This document shows positions 1 through 7,075 of a stretch of 11,409 nt of DNA, piece after piece. The translations under genes and the position numbers were made by a program. Origin of the DNA: Betaproteobacteria bacterium RBG_16_58_11. Lineage in GTDB: Bacteria; Pseudomonadota; Gammaproteobacteria; Burkholderiales; Thiobacteraceae. The DNA lies in assembly GCA_001770235.1 (NCBI GenBank), contig MEQN01000082.1, positions 2,810 through 14,218 of the forward strand, in the 5' to 3' direction. Position 1 is the stretch's first letter. Every line of letters begins with the position of its first letter. The notes beneath the pieces are model-generated. The model was given only the letters and a program-made list of their open reading frames with translations, searched no databases and was not told the origin of the DNA.

Positions 1-30
1 CGATTCACCGCGGGTAGAAATGTACCGCAT
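1..30 (-). CDS. thrC: threonine synthase, N-terminal fragment cut by window edge
   Basis: Only the first ten codons are visible, reading MRYISTRGES from an ATG at 28-30. This matches the characteristic opening (M-x-YISTRG) of betaproteobacterial threonine synthase, the PLP enzyme that converts O-phosphohomoserine to threonine. The start lies two bases after the hom stop codon, so the two genes are almost certainly co-transcribed and probably translationally coupled. I see no strong Shine-Dalgarno sequence in the end of hom. The identification rests on a short peptide plus the hom-thrC context. The rest of the gene is outside the window. Confidence 0.8.
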   Translation of the reverse strand, partial: MRYISTRGES

Positions 31-32
31 AA

Positions 33-1346
33 TCAGCCCAGCGTTTCCAGGCGCAGTCGAGTCACCTTGCCGGAAATGGTCGACAATCCTTCGATCTTAG
101 CGATCGCCTGATTGACGTTCTTTTCCACCGTCACATGCGTGAGCATAATGATGTCTACTTGCTCCTGTCCTTCATCCGGCTCTTTCTGAATCATGGCGTC
201 GATGGATATTTCCATATCGGCCAGAATGCGCGTGATGTCGGCCAACACACCCGGTTTGTCGAAGGCGCGCATGCGCAAATAATACGCGGTGCGCACTTCG
301 CTCATGGGCAGAATCGGTTCATCGGACAAGGCATCGGGCTGAAACGCGAGATGCGGCACGCGATGCTCCGGATCGGCGGTGTGCATGCGCGTCACGTCCA
401 CCAAGTCGGCCACCACCGCGGAAGCGGTTGGTTCCGCGCCGGCGCCGCGACCGTAGTACAGCGTTGCGCCCACCGCATCACCCTTGACCAACACGGCGTT
501 CATCACGCCTTCCACATTGGCGATCAAACGCTTCGTCGGAATCAAGGTCGGATGCACGCGCAACTCAATCCCCTGGGTGACGCGCTTGGTAATGCCGAGC
601 AACTTGATGCGATAGCCCAACTCCTCGGCATACTGAATATCTTCCTTGGTCAGCTTGGAAATACCCTCGGTGTAGGCCTTATCGAATTGCATCGGAATAC
701 CGAAGGCGATGGCCGCAAGAATGGTGAGTTTGTGCGCGGCATCCACGCCTTCGATATCGAAGGTCGGATCGGATTCGGCATAGCCTAGGCGCTGTGCCTC
801 GGCCAGCACGGTATCAAAGGCCAAACCCTTGTCGCGCATCTCGGTCAAAATAAAATTCGTGGTGCCGTTGATAATGCCAGCCACCCATTCGATGCGATTT
901 GCGCTCAGGCCTTCGCGCACCGCCTTGATGATGGGGATACCCCCCGCCACTGCCGCTTCGAACGCGACCATCACGCCTTTGGCCTGCGCAGCGGCGAAAA
1001 TTTCATTGCCATGCATGGCGAGCAGCGCTTTGTTAGCGGTCACGACATGCTTGCCATTCGCAATGGCCTTGAGCACCAAGGCTTTCGCCTGATCGGTACC
1101 GCCGATCAACTCGACCACGATATCGATCTCGGGGTTCTCCACTACCTCCAAGGGGTTGGTGGTGATTTTGATATCTTCGCCAGCATATAACACTTGCGCT
1201 TTGTTCAAATCGCGCACGGCGGCCATCTTGACCAGGATCGCACGCCCGGCGCGGCGGGTAATTTCTGCCTGATTGCGGCGCAGCACGGTAAGCGTGCCGC
1301 CACCGACGGTGCCGAGGCCCAGCAGGCCGACATTGATTGGTTTCAT
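33..1346 (-). CDS. hom: homoserine dehydrogenase with C-terminal ACT domain
   Basis: Catalyses NAD(P)-dependent reduction of aspartate semialdehyde to homoserine, the branch point towards threonine and methionine; cytosolic. The 437-aa product is the usual length for the monofunctional bacterial form. Visible features are the Rossmann loop GLGTVG (residues 10-15), the TANK segment with Lys106, the signature GIINGTTNFIL (157-167) and the catalytic stretch YAESDPTFDIEGVDAAHK. In that stretch Glu191, Asp202 and Lys206 keep the spacing of Glu208, Asp219 and Lys223 of the yeast enzyme. An ACT domain covers roughly 354-430 (YYLRMRAFDKPGVLADI), consistent with feedback control by threonine as known for this family. 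The ATG start is preceded by GGAG (complement at 1353-1356) about six bases upstream. It sits 22 bp after the aminotransferase gene and 2 bp before thrC, so it is mid-operon. Confidence 0.97.
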   Translation of the reverse strand: MKPINVGLLGLGTVGGGTLTVLRRNQAEITRRAGRAILVKMAAVRDLNKAQVLYAGEDIKITTNPLEVVENPEIDIVVELIGGTDQAKALVLKAIANGKHVVTANKALLAMHGNEIFAAAQAKGVMVAFEAAVAGGIPIIKAVREGLSANRIEWVAGIINGTTNFILTEMRDKGLAFDTVLAEAQRLGYAESDPTFDIEGVDAAHKLTILAAIAFGIPMQFDKAYTEGISKLTKEDIQYAEELGYRIKLLGITKRVTQGIELRVHPTLIPTKRLIANVEGVMNAVLVKGDAVGATLYYGRGAGAEPTASAVVADLVDVTRMHTADPEHRVPHLAFQPDALSDEPILPMSEVRTAYYLRMRAFDKPGVLADITRILADMEISIDAMIQKEPDEGQEQVDIIMLTHVTVEKNVNQAIAKIEGLSTISGKVTRLRLETLG

Positions 1347-1368
1347 TGAGTACTCCGTGGTGAGGCTT

Positions 1369-2553
1369 TTACAACAGTCCGTCTTTTTTGAACATATCCT
1401 TCAGGCCGCGAATGGCCTGGCGGGTACGCGATTCGTTCTCGATCAGCGAGAAGCGTACATGATCATCGCCGAAGTCACCGAAGCCGACGCCGGGTGAAAC
1501 CGCGACTTTGGCATCCAGCAGTATCTTCTTGGAAAATTCCAGCGAGCCCATCGCTCTATACGGCTCCGGAATCGGCGCCCATACAAACATAGTGGCCTTG
1601 GGAATTTCAATCTCCCAATTGATCGAATCCAGGCCCTTGCATAAGGCATCGCGACGCGTTTGATACATGAGGCGAATATCTTCGACGCAATCTTGCGGGC
1701 CTTCCAGCGCCAAGATCGATGCGACCTGAATCGGCGTAAACGTGCCGTAATCATGGTAACTCTTGATGCGCGCCAAGGCCGAGACCAAATCTTTATTCCC
1801 CACCATGAAGCCCACCCGCCAACCGGGCATGTTGTAACTCTTGGAAAGCGTAAAAAACTCTACTGCGATTTCCTTTGCGCCTGGCACCTGCAAAATCGAC
1901 GGTGCTTTGTAGCCATCGAACACGATGTCGGCATAGGCGATGTCGTGCACGATCAGGATGCCGTGCTCTTTGCAAATGCCGACCACTTTTTCAAAGAACG
2001 GTAAATCCACGCACTGCGTGGTCGGATTGCTGGGGAAATTCAGGATGAGCATCTTCGGCTTGGGGAAGGAACTCTTGATCGCCTTCTCCAATTCATCGAA
2101 AAAATCGATGCCGGATTTCATGGGAATATGATAGATATCCGCACCCGCGATCACCGGGCCATAGATATGGATCGGATAACTCGGGTTTGGCACCAGTACA
2201 ATGTCGCCCCGATCAAGCGTGGCCAGCGCCAAATGCGCAATGCCCTCTTTCGATCCGATGGTGACAATGGCTTCGGTATCCGGGTTGATATCGACGTCGT
2301 AACGCTTTTTGTACCAAGTCGAAATCGCGCGCCGCAGACGGGGAATGCCCTTGGAAACGGAATAACGATGGGTGTCGCCGCGCTTGGCCGACTCGATCAA
2401 TTTATCGACGATGTGCTGCGGCGTCGGCTGGTCGGGATTGCCCATGCCGAAATCGATGATGTCCTCACCGCGTTTGCGCGCTGCCGCCTTGAGCTCGCCG
2501 GTGATGTTGAACACGTAGGGCGGAAGCCGCTTGATTCTCGAAAACGCTTCCAT
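1369..2553 (-). CDS. alaC: AlaC-type PLP aminotransferase (glutamate-pyruvate / alanine transaminase)
   Basis: Fold-type I class I/II aminotransferase of 394 aa. It resembles E. coli AlaC throughout, including [14 protein letters not shown] (residues 9-22), [14 protein letters not shown], the PLP phosphate/ring regions, FPSNPT (173-178), HDIAYAD with Asp204 and Tyr207, the Schiff-base lysine Lys238 in [18 protein letters not shown], and the substrate carboxylate arginine Arg367 in HVRFSL. AlaC makes alanine from pyruvate and glutamate. Substrate preference cannot be read from sequence alone, and its position ahead of hom-thrC leaves room for another amino-acid donor or acceptor role. First gene of the alaC-hom-thrC operon. 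Its start is 76 bp from the divergent Mth938-domain gene, and a candidate promoter lies at 2590-2618. No clear Shine-Dalgarno sequence precedes the ATG. Confidence 0.93.
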   Translation of the reverse strand: MEAFSRIKRLPPYVFNITGELKAAARKRGEDIIDFGMGNPDQPTPQHIVDKLIESAKRGDTHRYSVSKGIPRLRRAISTWYKKRYDVDINPDTEAIVTIGSKEGIAHLALATLDRGDIVLVPNPSYPIHIYGPVIAGADIYHIPMKSGIDFFDELEKAIKSSFPKPKMLILNFPSNPTTQCVDLPFFEKVVGICKEHGILIVHDIAYADIVFDGYKAPSILQVPGAKEIAVEFFTLSKSYNMPGWRVGFMVGNKDLVSALARIKSYHDYGTFTPIQVASILALEGPQDCVEDIRLMYQTRRDALCKGLDSINWEIEIPKATMFVWAPIPEPYRAMGSLEFSKKILLDAKVAVSPGVGFGDFGDDHVRFSLIENESRTRQAIRGLKDMFKKDGLL

Positions 2554-2563
2554 AGGCTGGTAA

Positions 2564-2591
2564 TTGGCTAAAAGTTCAAAAAAGTTATAAT
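2564..2591 (+). promoter_or_regulatory. candidate sigma70 promoter for the Mth938-domain gene
   Basis: TTGGCT (2564-2569) is followed after a 16-bp spacer by a perfect TATAAT (2586-2591). The predicted start is near 2598, about 30 nt before the ATG at 2630. It is the best -10 box in this divergent interval and overlaps the candidate alaC promoter, so the two could compete for polymerase. Inferred from sequence only. Confidence 0.5.
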
Positions 2592-2618
2592 CTTACAGCA
2601 CCGCCCACCGTGTCGCAA
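2590..2618 (-). promoter_or_regulatory. candidate sigma70 promoter for alaC-hom-thrC
   Basis: On the minus strand TTGCGA (2613-2618) and TAAGAT (2590-2595) are separated by exactly 17 bp, each matching four of six consensus positions. Transcription would start near 2583, giving an untranslated leader of about 30 nt before the alaC ATG. It overlaps the -10 element of the opposing promoter at base 2590-2591. Pattern match only. Confidence 0.45.
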
Positions 2619-2629
2619 CGAACCCTCAA

Positions 2630-2998
2630 ATGAAACTTCATTTATCCCAGCACCCCGGCCAAAATCTGTTTACGAACTATGGCGCCGGCTATGTGATGGT
2701 GAACCAGCAGCGGTTTGAACAGAGTCTGATCGTGCTACCGGATAGGCTGATCGCTGACTGGGAACCGCGCAGCTTGGATGAGTTGACCGAAGCGCACTTT
2801 GCATTCCTGGCAGGTCTGGATGCGGAAGTCGTTTTACTCGGCACGGGCGCCCTGTTGCGCTTCCCCCATCCCCGCTTGACGGCGCCGCTGGCCGCCCAGC
2901 GCATCGGTTTTGAAGTGATGGATACGTACGCCGCGGCGCGCACTTACAACATCCTGATGGGCGAAGGCCGGCGCGTGGCGGCGGCGTTGTTGCTGTGA
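2630..2998 (+). CDS. Mth938-domain (DUF498) protein of unknown function
   Basis: A 122-aa single-domain protein of the Mth938-like/DUF498 family, which includes the mitochondrial complex I assembly factor NDUFAF3. Its bacterial function is not established. Family traits visible are the central strand EVVLLGTGALLRFPHP (about residues 65-80), the following GFEVMDTYAAARTYNILMGEGR (93-114) and the hydrophobic C-terminal strand VAAALLL. There is no signal peptide or membrane segment, so it is probably cytosolic. It is the only plus-strand gene in the window, diverging from alaC and converging on the HAD nucleotidase gene. Its TGA stop at 2996-2998 lies inside the left arm of the palindrome at 2995-3045. 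The ATG start has no obvious Shine-Dalgarno sequence. Confidence 0.88.
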   Translation: MKLHLSQHPGQNLFTNYGAGYVMVNQQRFEQSLIVLPDRLIADWEPRSLDELTEAHFAFLAGLDAEVVLLGTGALLRFPHPRLTAPLAAQRIGFEVMDTYAAARTYNILMGEGRRVAAALLL

Positions 2999-3045
2999 AC
3001 GGTGATTGGGTGATTACCGTTCACCAATCACCAATCACCGTTCAC
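2995..3045. repeat. heptamer-based palindrome between convergent genes
   Basis: A 15-bp perfect inverted repeat (2995-3009 against 3031-3045) encloses a 21-nt spacer. Inside the spacer TGATT (3011-3015) can pair with AATCA (3026-3030), leaving a single bulged G at 3010 and a loop of about ten bases. The right side is a phased 7-bp tandem series running 3015-3049: TACCGTT, CACCAAT, CACCAAT, CACCGTT, CACCAAT. A 17-bp direct repeat (3016-3032 and 3037-3053) follows from this period. The palindrome contains the stop codons of both flanking genes at paired positions. It could act as a bidirectional transcript end or RNA-stability hairpin, although no T-run follows on either strand. Confidence 0.85.
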
Positions 3046-3704
3046 CAATCACCCCCCGGCATAATCTGCTCGAAACTTTCAATCGCCTCAAATTCCGCCA
3101 CATCTTTTCTCGGCTGCCGCGTATCCGGCTGGTAGATCGCGAGCAAATGCGCGATGCCGTAATTGCGCGCGGAGCGCAGCACCGGCAGGCTATCGTCGAT
3201 GAGCAAGGTTTGCTGCGGATTAAAGGCTTCGTGACTCTGAAACTCATGCCAGAAATCAGGATGTTCCTTTGGCTTACCCAAGGCATGCGCACAGATCATG
3301 GCATCGAAATAATGATCGAGGCGGGTTTTGCTCATTTTCAGCGCCAGGCTCTTGTGATGCGCATTGGTTACCAGCACCACGCGCTTGCCCGCGCCGCGTA
3401 TCCGCTCTAAAAACGGCGCCACATGCGGGTGCACGGCAATGAGGTGCGCGACCTCTTGTTTGAGCCGTTCGATATCCAGGCCCAACTCACTGCTCCAATA
3501 ATCCATGCAATACCACTGCATGGTGCCGGCCACTTTTTCGTAGCGCCCGCGCAGTTCGTGCTGCGAGGCTTCCAGGCTGAGCCCATACTTTTCGGCATAG
3601 CGCGCGGGCACATGCTTGAGCCAGAAATGGTTATCGTAATGAAGGTCGAGCAGGGTGCCATCCATATCGAGCAACACGGTCTGGATGGCGTTCCAGGAAA
3701 TCAT
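3042..3704 (-). CDS. yrfG: HAD-family GMP/IMP nucleotidase, YrfG-like
   Basis: Haloacid-dehalogenase-fold phosphatase of 220 aa. All four HAD motifs are present: DMDGT with Asp13 and Asp15 (nucleophile and acid), VTNA with Thr113-Asn114, the lysine region GKPK (143-146) and LIDD with Asp170-Asp171. The cap region carries WYCMDYWSSELGLDI (residues 64-78) and the N-terminus LLDLHYDNHFWLKHVP, both closely resembling E. coli YrfG, which dephosphorylates GMP and IMP. It starts 18 bp after the rpoS stop with no terminator between, so it is probably the last gene of the surE-pcm-nlpD-rpoS transcript. The final residues GDW and the TGA stop are encoded by the heptamer palindrome. No convincing Shine-Dalgarno sequence precedes the ATG. 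The phosphatase class is certain; the exact substrate is inferred. Confidence 0.88.
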   Translation of the reverse strand: MISWNAIQTVLLDMDGTLLDLHYDNHFWLKHVPARYAEKYGLSLEASQHELRGRYEKVAGTMQWYCMDYWSSELGLDIERLKQEVAHLIAVHPHVAPFLERIRGAGKRVVLVTNAHHKSLALKMSKTRLDHYFDAMICAHALGKPKEHPDFWHEFQSHEAFNPQQTLLIDDSLPVLRSARNYGIAHLLAIYQPDTRQPRKDVAEFEAIESFEQIMPGGDW

Positions 3705-3722
3705 GCGGGAATTGTTCGCGGG

Positions 3723-4676
3723 TTAAAACAGCACGTCTTTGGACACACCGTTGCGCCGCAAAATCTTGCGCAGGCTTTGCAAGGCTTCCATCTGAATTTG
3801 GCGCACGCGCTCGCGCGTAATGCCGTGCGCCTCTGCGACCTGTTCCAGCGTGCTGATGTCGTGGCCATTGATGCCGAAGCGGCGCTCGATCACGCTGCGC
3901 TGCTTGGCAGTAAGCTGATTGAGCCATTCATGCACGTATTTTTCCACCTCGGCCCGCTGCAGCACGGTTTCCGGCAATGCACCTTGCTCGTCCGGTATCG
4001 CCTCGCCGATGGAAAGATTAGGGTCGATATCGAGCGGTGCATCGAGCGAGGCGGTGCGCTCGTTCAGGCCCATGATGTAACGCACTTCCTCCACCTCGCA
4101 ATCGACCAAGTGGGCGATATCCTCCACCGTGGCGTCAGGCGTGCCGTGCGATTCGAGATGACGCTGGGCGCGCAGGTAGATATTGAGTTCCTTGATGATA
4201 TGCACGGGTAGCCGGATGGTGCGCGATTGATTCATGATCGCGCGCTCGATGTTCTGGCGAATCCACCAAGTGGCGTAGGTGGAAAAACGGAAGCCGCGTT
4301 CGGGGTCGAATTTTTCCAAGGCATGAATCAAGCCCAAATTGCCCTCTTCGATCAGATCCAGCAAGGCCATGCCGCGATTCACATAGTGTTTGGCGATATT
4401 GACCACCAAGCGCAGATTGCACTCGATCATGCGCTGGCGCGACTCGAAATCGCCTTGCTTCATCAGACGCGACAAACGCCGTTCTTCGTCCGGCGTAAGC
4501 AGCGCGTTCTGACCGATTTCATTCAGATAGATTTGGGTGACATCGGCTTGCAGGTCAGCCAGGAAAGGCTCAACCTCCGCCGCCTCCGCCTGAGACTCGG
4601 CTTGTTCGAGCCGCTCGTCTTCAGCTTGCGCGTCGAGCGGATCGATTTCATTCGGATCGCTGGATTCCCGGTTCAT
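3723..4676 (-). CDS. rpoS: RNA polymerase sigma factor RpoS (sigma 38)
   Basis: Stationary-phase and general-stress sigma factor, 317 aa (E. coli 330 aa). An acidic N-terminal tail (about residues 1-42) precedes region 1.2 (DVTQIYLNEIGQNALLTPDEE), region 2 with NLRLVVNIAKHYVNRG and the -10 recognition helix FSTYATWWIRQNIERAI (131-147), region 3 beginning IRLPVHIIKELN, and the region 4.2 helix-turn-helix TLEQVAEAHGITRERVRQIQ (276-295). Lys162 aligns with Lys173 of E. coli RpoS, the residue recognised by RssB for ClpXP delivery, so regulated proteolysis is plausible. The start overlaps the nlpD stop as ATGA and lacks a good Shine-Dalgarno of its own, which suggests translational coupling. RpoS is separated from RpoD by its short length, absence of a region 1.1/NCR insert and the nlpD context. 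Confidence 0.97.
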   Translation of the reverse strand: MNRESSDPNEIDPLDAQAEDERLEQAESQAEAAEVEPFLADLQADVTQIYLNEIGQNALLTPDEERRLSRLMKQGDFESRQRMIECNLRLVVNIAKHYVNRGMALLDLIEEGNLGLIHALEKFDPERGFRFSTYATWWIRQNIERAIMNQSRTIRLPVHIIKELNIYLRAQRHLESHGTPDATVEDIAHLVDCEVEEVRYIMGLNERTASLDAPLDIDPNLSIGEAIPDEQGALPETVLQRAEVEKYVHEWLNQLTAKQRSVIERRFGINGHDISTLEQVAEAHGITRERVRQIQMEALQSLRKILRRNGVSKDVLF

Positions 4677-5632
4677 GAGGGTTTATCACTCGGCAGATAT
4701 TTCAGCGGATCGACCGGCTTGCCCAAGCGACGAATCTCAAAGTGAAGCTTCACCCGGTCGGCGTCGGAGTTACCCATCTCGGCAATTTTTTGGCCTTTTA
4801 CCACGGTTTGACCTTCCCTCACCAAGACTTGGTTGTTGTGCGCATAGACACTGAAATAACTCTTGTTGTGCTTGATGATAATGAGTTTTCCATAGCCCCG
4901 CAAAGTACTGCCAGTATGCACTACTTTACCCGAGGCGGAGGCGATCACCGTTTGGCCCGGATTGCCGCCGATATCCACACCCTTAGTGTTGCCATTGTCA
5001 TTAAAGTTGGCGAGGATTTTACCACTGGCCGGCCACCCCCAATCAACTGAATCTTCTTCGTCCGCGGCAGTATCGGGTTTTGCCGGCTCCGGCGCAGCAG
5101 CCGGCTTGGGCGATTCGACTTTGGTGATTTCCGGTTTCGGCGGCGCAACCGGAGCGGGTTTAGCCACGGGCTTTTCCAACTGTGCCAGTGCTTGATCGGA
5201 ATAGGGCTGTTTGATCGCCTTGGGCTCGGCCTTCAGGCTCGGCTCAGTCGATGGCAGTGGCTTGGCTTCGGCTGTCGGAATGGGTTTGAGCGGTGTCGTG
5301 GTCTCTGGTTGCGAAGAGGTGAGCCGCAGTATTTGACCGATACGGATGGTGTACGGCGCTTGTATGCCGTTCCACTCGGCCAATTCTTTATAGTCTTGCC
5401 CATGCTCCAGCGCGATGCTGTACAGCGTGTCGCCCTTTTGCACGGCATAGGTGGCGGGGCGCCAATCCGGCTCTTTGGGCTTGAGCGCGGGTTTTTTACT
5501 GGCGGGGGGTGTCTGCGACGAAGGCAGACGATCGATGACGGGTGCGCGCGCAGGCGTCGTAGTGCAACCGCCGATCATGACCATCATGACGAGTGCTGCA
5601 AGGCTGATTCCCAGCGCATTCATTCTCAGCAC
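4673..5632 (-). CDS. nlpD: NlpD-type lipoprotein: LysM plus degenerate LytM/M23 domain
   Basis: Outer-membrane lipoprotein that in the known family activates the septal amidase AmiC during daughter-cell separation. The 319-aa product has a lipoprotein signal with lipobox MIGGC (Cys23), a LysM peptidoglycan-binding domain at about 61-105 (YAVQKGDTLYSIA), a long Pro/Lys/Ala/Glu linker (106-197) and a LytM domain at about 199-313. The metal site is broken: Thr216 replaces the His/Asn of the H-x-G-x-D motif (TKGVD), and Lys295 replaces the first His of H-x-H (KLHFEI), so it should be a non-catalytic activator. The start is GTG at 5630-5632, chosen because AAAGGA lies five bases upstream; the ATG three codons later is too far away. 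nlpD follows pcm by 36 bp and overlaps rpoS by four bases. In E. coli the main rpoS promoter lies inside nlpD; I could not find a convincing one here. Confidence 0.94.
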   Translation of the reverse strand: MLRMNALGISLAALVMMVMIGGCTTTPARAPVIDRLPSSQTPPASKKPALKPKEPDWRPATYAVQKGDTLYSIALEHGQDYKELAEWNGIQAPYTIRIGQILRLTSSQPETTTPLKPIPTAEAKPLPSTEPSLKAEPKAIKQPYSDQALAQLEKPVAKPAPVAPPKPEITKVESPKPAAAPEPAKPDTAADEEDSVDWGWPASGKILANFNDNGNTKGVDIGGNPGQTVIASASGKVVHTGSTLRGYGKLIIIKHNKSYFSVYAHNNQVLVREGQTVVKGQKIAEMGNSDADRVKLHFEIRRLGKPVDPLKYLPSDKPS

Positions 5633-5637
5633 ACTTG

Positions 5638-5643
5638 TCCTTT
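5638..5643 (-). promoter_or_regulatory. Shine-Dalgarno sequence deciding the nlpD start
   Basis: AAAGGA on the minus strand ends five bases before GTG (5630-5632) and fourteen bases before the in-frame ATG at 5621-5623. The spacing favours the GTG start and keeps three extra residues (MLR) at the head of the lipoprotein signal. Confidence 0.6.
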
Positions 5644-5668
5644 AGTTTTAAACCGGTCACGGATCCGG

Positions 5669-6325
5669 CTAAGCAATGCCACCCAACAGCGGTACAAATT
5701 TGACTTGCTCCAACTCGGTTTTCTGAAAGCCTTGCGGCGTGCGCTCCACCACGGTGAGTTTCTGCGTTTCCGTGCCGATCGGCAGCACCAATCGCCCCCC
5801 GATTTCGAGTTGGGCCAGGAGTTCTTGCGGTATATGCGTGGCCGCCGCAGCCATCACAATCGCATCGTATGGCGCGAACTCTGGCAAACCCAAGGCGCCA
5901 TCGGCGTATTTGACTTTGACATTGGGGATGCGGATTTCGCGCAAGTTCTTCCGTGCTTTGGCAATCAACGGAGCGATGCGTTCCACTGAATATACTTCTT
6001 TTGCGACACGCGATAACACGGCGGCCTGATAGCCGCACCCGGTGCCGATCTCGAGCGCTTTTAGGATGTCACGGCCAGCGCGCGCCAGCTCGATCATGCG
6101 CGCAACGGTGTAGGGCTGAGAAATGGTTTGCCCGAAACCAATGGGCAATGAAATATCTTCATAGGCGCGGCTGGAAAGCGCTTCATCCACGAAGATATGG
6201 CGCGGGATGTCGTTCATCGCGGCCAGAACAACTTCATCTTTGATGCCCTGCCCGCGCAGCCGTTCCAGCATGCGCGCCCGAGTGCGCTGCGAGGTCATGC
6301 CGATGCCGGAAAAGCGCTGATTCAT
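5669..6325 (-). CDS. pcm: protein-L-isoaspartate O-methyltransferase
   Basis: Repairs isoaspartyl damage in ageing proteins by methylating abnormal L-isoaspartate side chains with S-adenosylmethionine; cytosolic and important in stationary phase. From the chosen ATG the protein is 218 aa. Family signatures are [10 protein letters not shown] (40-49), the active-site segment [12 protein letters not shown] (61-72) and the SAM-binding motif [10 protein letters not shown] (91-100). The opening [16 protein letters not shown] looks like other betaproteobacterial Pcm proteins. A GTG twelve bases upstream (6335-6337) is in frame, but I prefer the ATG at 6323-6325 because it gives the common ATGA overlap with the surE stop. 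Second gene of the surE-pcm-nlpD-rpoS operon. Confidence 0.95.
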   Translation of the reverse strand: MNQRFSGIGMTSQRTRARMLERLRGQGIKDEVVLAAMNDIPRHIFVDEALSSRAYEDISLPIGFGQTISQPYTVARMIELARAGRDILKALEIGTGCGYQAAVLSRVAKEVYSVERIAPLIAKARKNLREIRIPNVKVKYADGALGLPEFAPYDAIVMAAAATHIPQELLAQLEIGGRLVLPIGTETQKLTVVERTPQGFQKTELEQVKFVPLLGGIA

Positions 6326-7065
6326 CCCTGCATCCACTGTTTAATCGAATCGAGCTGCTCGAAATGAGTCAGATCGATCTGCAAGGGGGTGATGGAAACC
6401 CTGCCCTGCGCCACCGCGTGAAAATCGGTGCCTACCCCAGCATCCTGCGCGCCCCCTGCCGCTCCCACCCAATACACGGTTTCGCCGCGCGGGCTCTCGG
6501 CTTTTACCACCGGCTCCGCTTTGTGGCGTTTACCCAAGCGGGTAGTTTCCATGCTTTTAAGTTCCGCATATGGCAGATCCGGCACATTCACATTAAGCAG
6601 CATGGGTTGAGCAAGCGGTTGGTTTTGGTACCGGTGCACGAGATCAAGCGCGACCTGCGCCGCCGTTGCGTAATGGCCCATGGTAACACCGGCAAGCGAT
6701 ATCGCGATTGAGGGAATGCCGAGTAAAAAACCCTCGGTCGCGGCCGCGACAGTGCCCGAGTAAATCGTGTCATCCCCCATGTTCGCACCATGATTGATAC
6801 CGGAGATCACCATATCCGGCAGTTGTGGCAGCCAACCGGTCACGGCAAGATGCACGCAATCGGTAGGCGTGCCATTCACGTAGTAGAAACCGCTGGAGGA
6901 CTTGCGTAGCGTCAGCGGACGATCCAGGGTGAGCGAATTGCTCGCGCCGCTGCGATCGCGCTCGGGCGCCACCACCGTCACTTCCGCCACGGTGCCGAGG
7001 GCTTGCGCCAAGACCGCGAGCCCGGGCGCGAAATAACCATCGTCGTTGGAAAGTAGGATCCGCAT
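6322..7065 (-). CDS. surE: 5'/3'-nucleotidase SurE
   Basis: Metal-dependent survival-protein phosphatase that hydrolyses nucleoside 5'- and 3'-monophosphates, and in some species short polyphosphates. The product is 247 aa (E. coli 253). The metal ligands known from SurE structures are visible: Asp8 and Asp9 in [12 protein letters not shown], Ser39 in [11 protein letters not shown], and Asn91 in [14 protein letters not shown]. The conserved [14 protein letters not shown] is also present (61-74). It is the first gene of the surE-pcm-nlpD-rpoS series and shares ATGA with pcm. Its ATG lies ten bases after a 13-bp-arm palindrome and has no visible Shine-Dalgarno sequence, so translation initiation may depend on leader structure or be weak. 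Confidence 0.97.
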   Translation of the reverse strand: MRILLSNDDGYFAPGLAVLAQALGTVAEVTVVAPERDRSGASNSLTLDRPLTLRKSSSGFYYVNGTPTDCVHLAVTGWLPQLPDMVISGINHGANMGDDTIYSGTVAAATEGFLLGIPSIAISLAGVTMGHYATAAQVALDLVHRYQNQPLAQPMLLNVNVPDLPYAELKSMETTRLGKRHKAEPVVKAESPRGETVYWVGAAGGAQDAGVGTDFHAVAQGRVSITPLQIDLTHFEQLDSIKQWMQG

Positions 7066-7075
7066 TGGATTTAAT

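Noticed and set aside
2995..3053. CRISPR-like array
   Set aside because: The repeat unit is 7 bp and contiguous, without unique spacers; no cas genes are present.
3006..3410. Plus-strand frame starting in the heptamer repeat (MGDYRSPITNHRSPITP...)
   Set aside because: The opening is only the translated repeat and the rest is antisense to the HAD gene; a common false gene call at such repeats.
3423..4211. 262-codon open frame on the plus strand opposite the HAD gene and rpoS
   Set aside because: It lies entirely antisense to two well-supported conserved genes, has no recognisable domain and reads as low-complexity His/Leu/Gln-rich sequence typical of an antisense shadow.
5380..5420. Internal rpoS promoter inside nlpD (TATAAA near 5387-5392 on the minus strand)
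   Set aside because: No acceptable -35 element at 16-18 bp, and the -10 lies in the conserved LysM coding sequence; cannot be supported by eye.
5648..5668. Small hairpin (CCGG...CCGG) between pcm and nlpD as terminator
   Set aside because: Only a 4-bp stem and no proper T-run; the operon context argues against termination here.
6335..6337. Upstream GTG start for pcm
   Set aside because: In frame, but it would overlap surE by 16 bp without a Shine-Dalgarno; the ATG at 6323-6325 gives the usual ATGA overlap and a family-like N-terminus.
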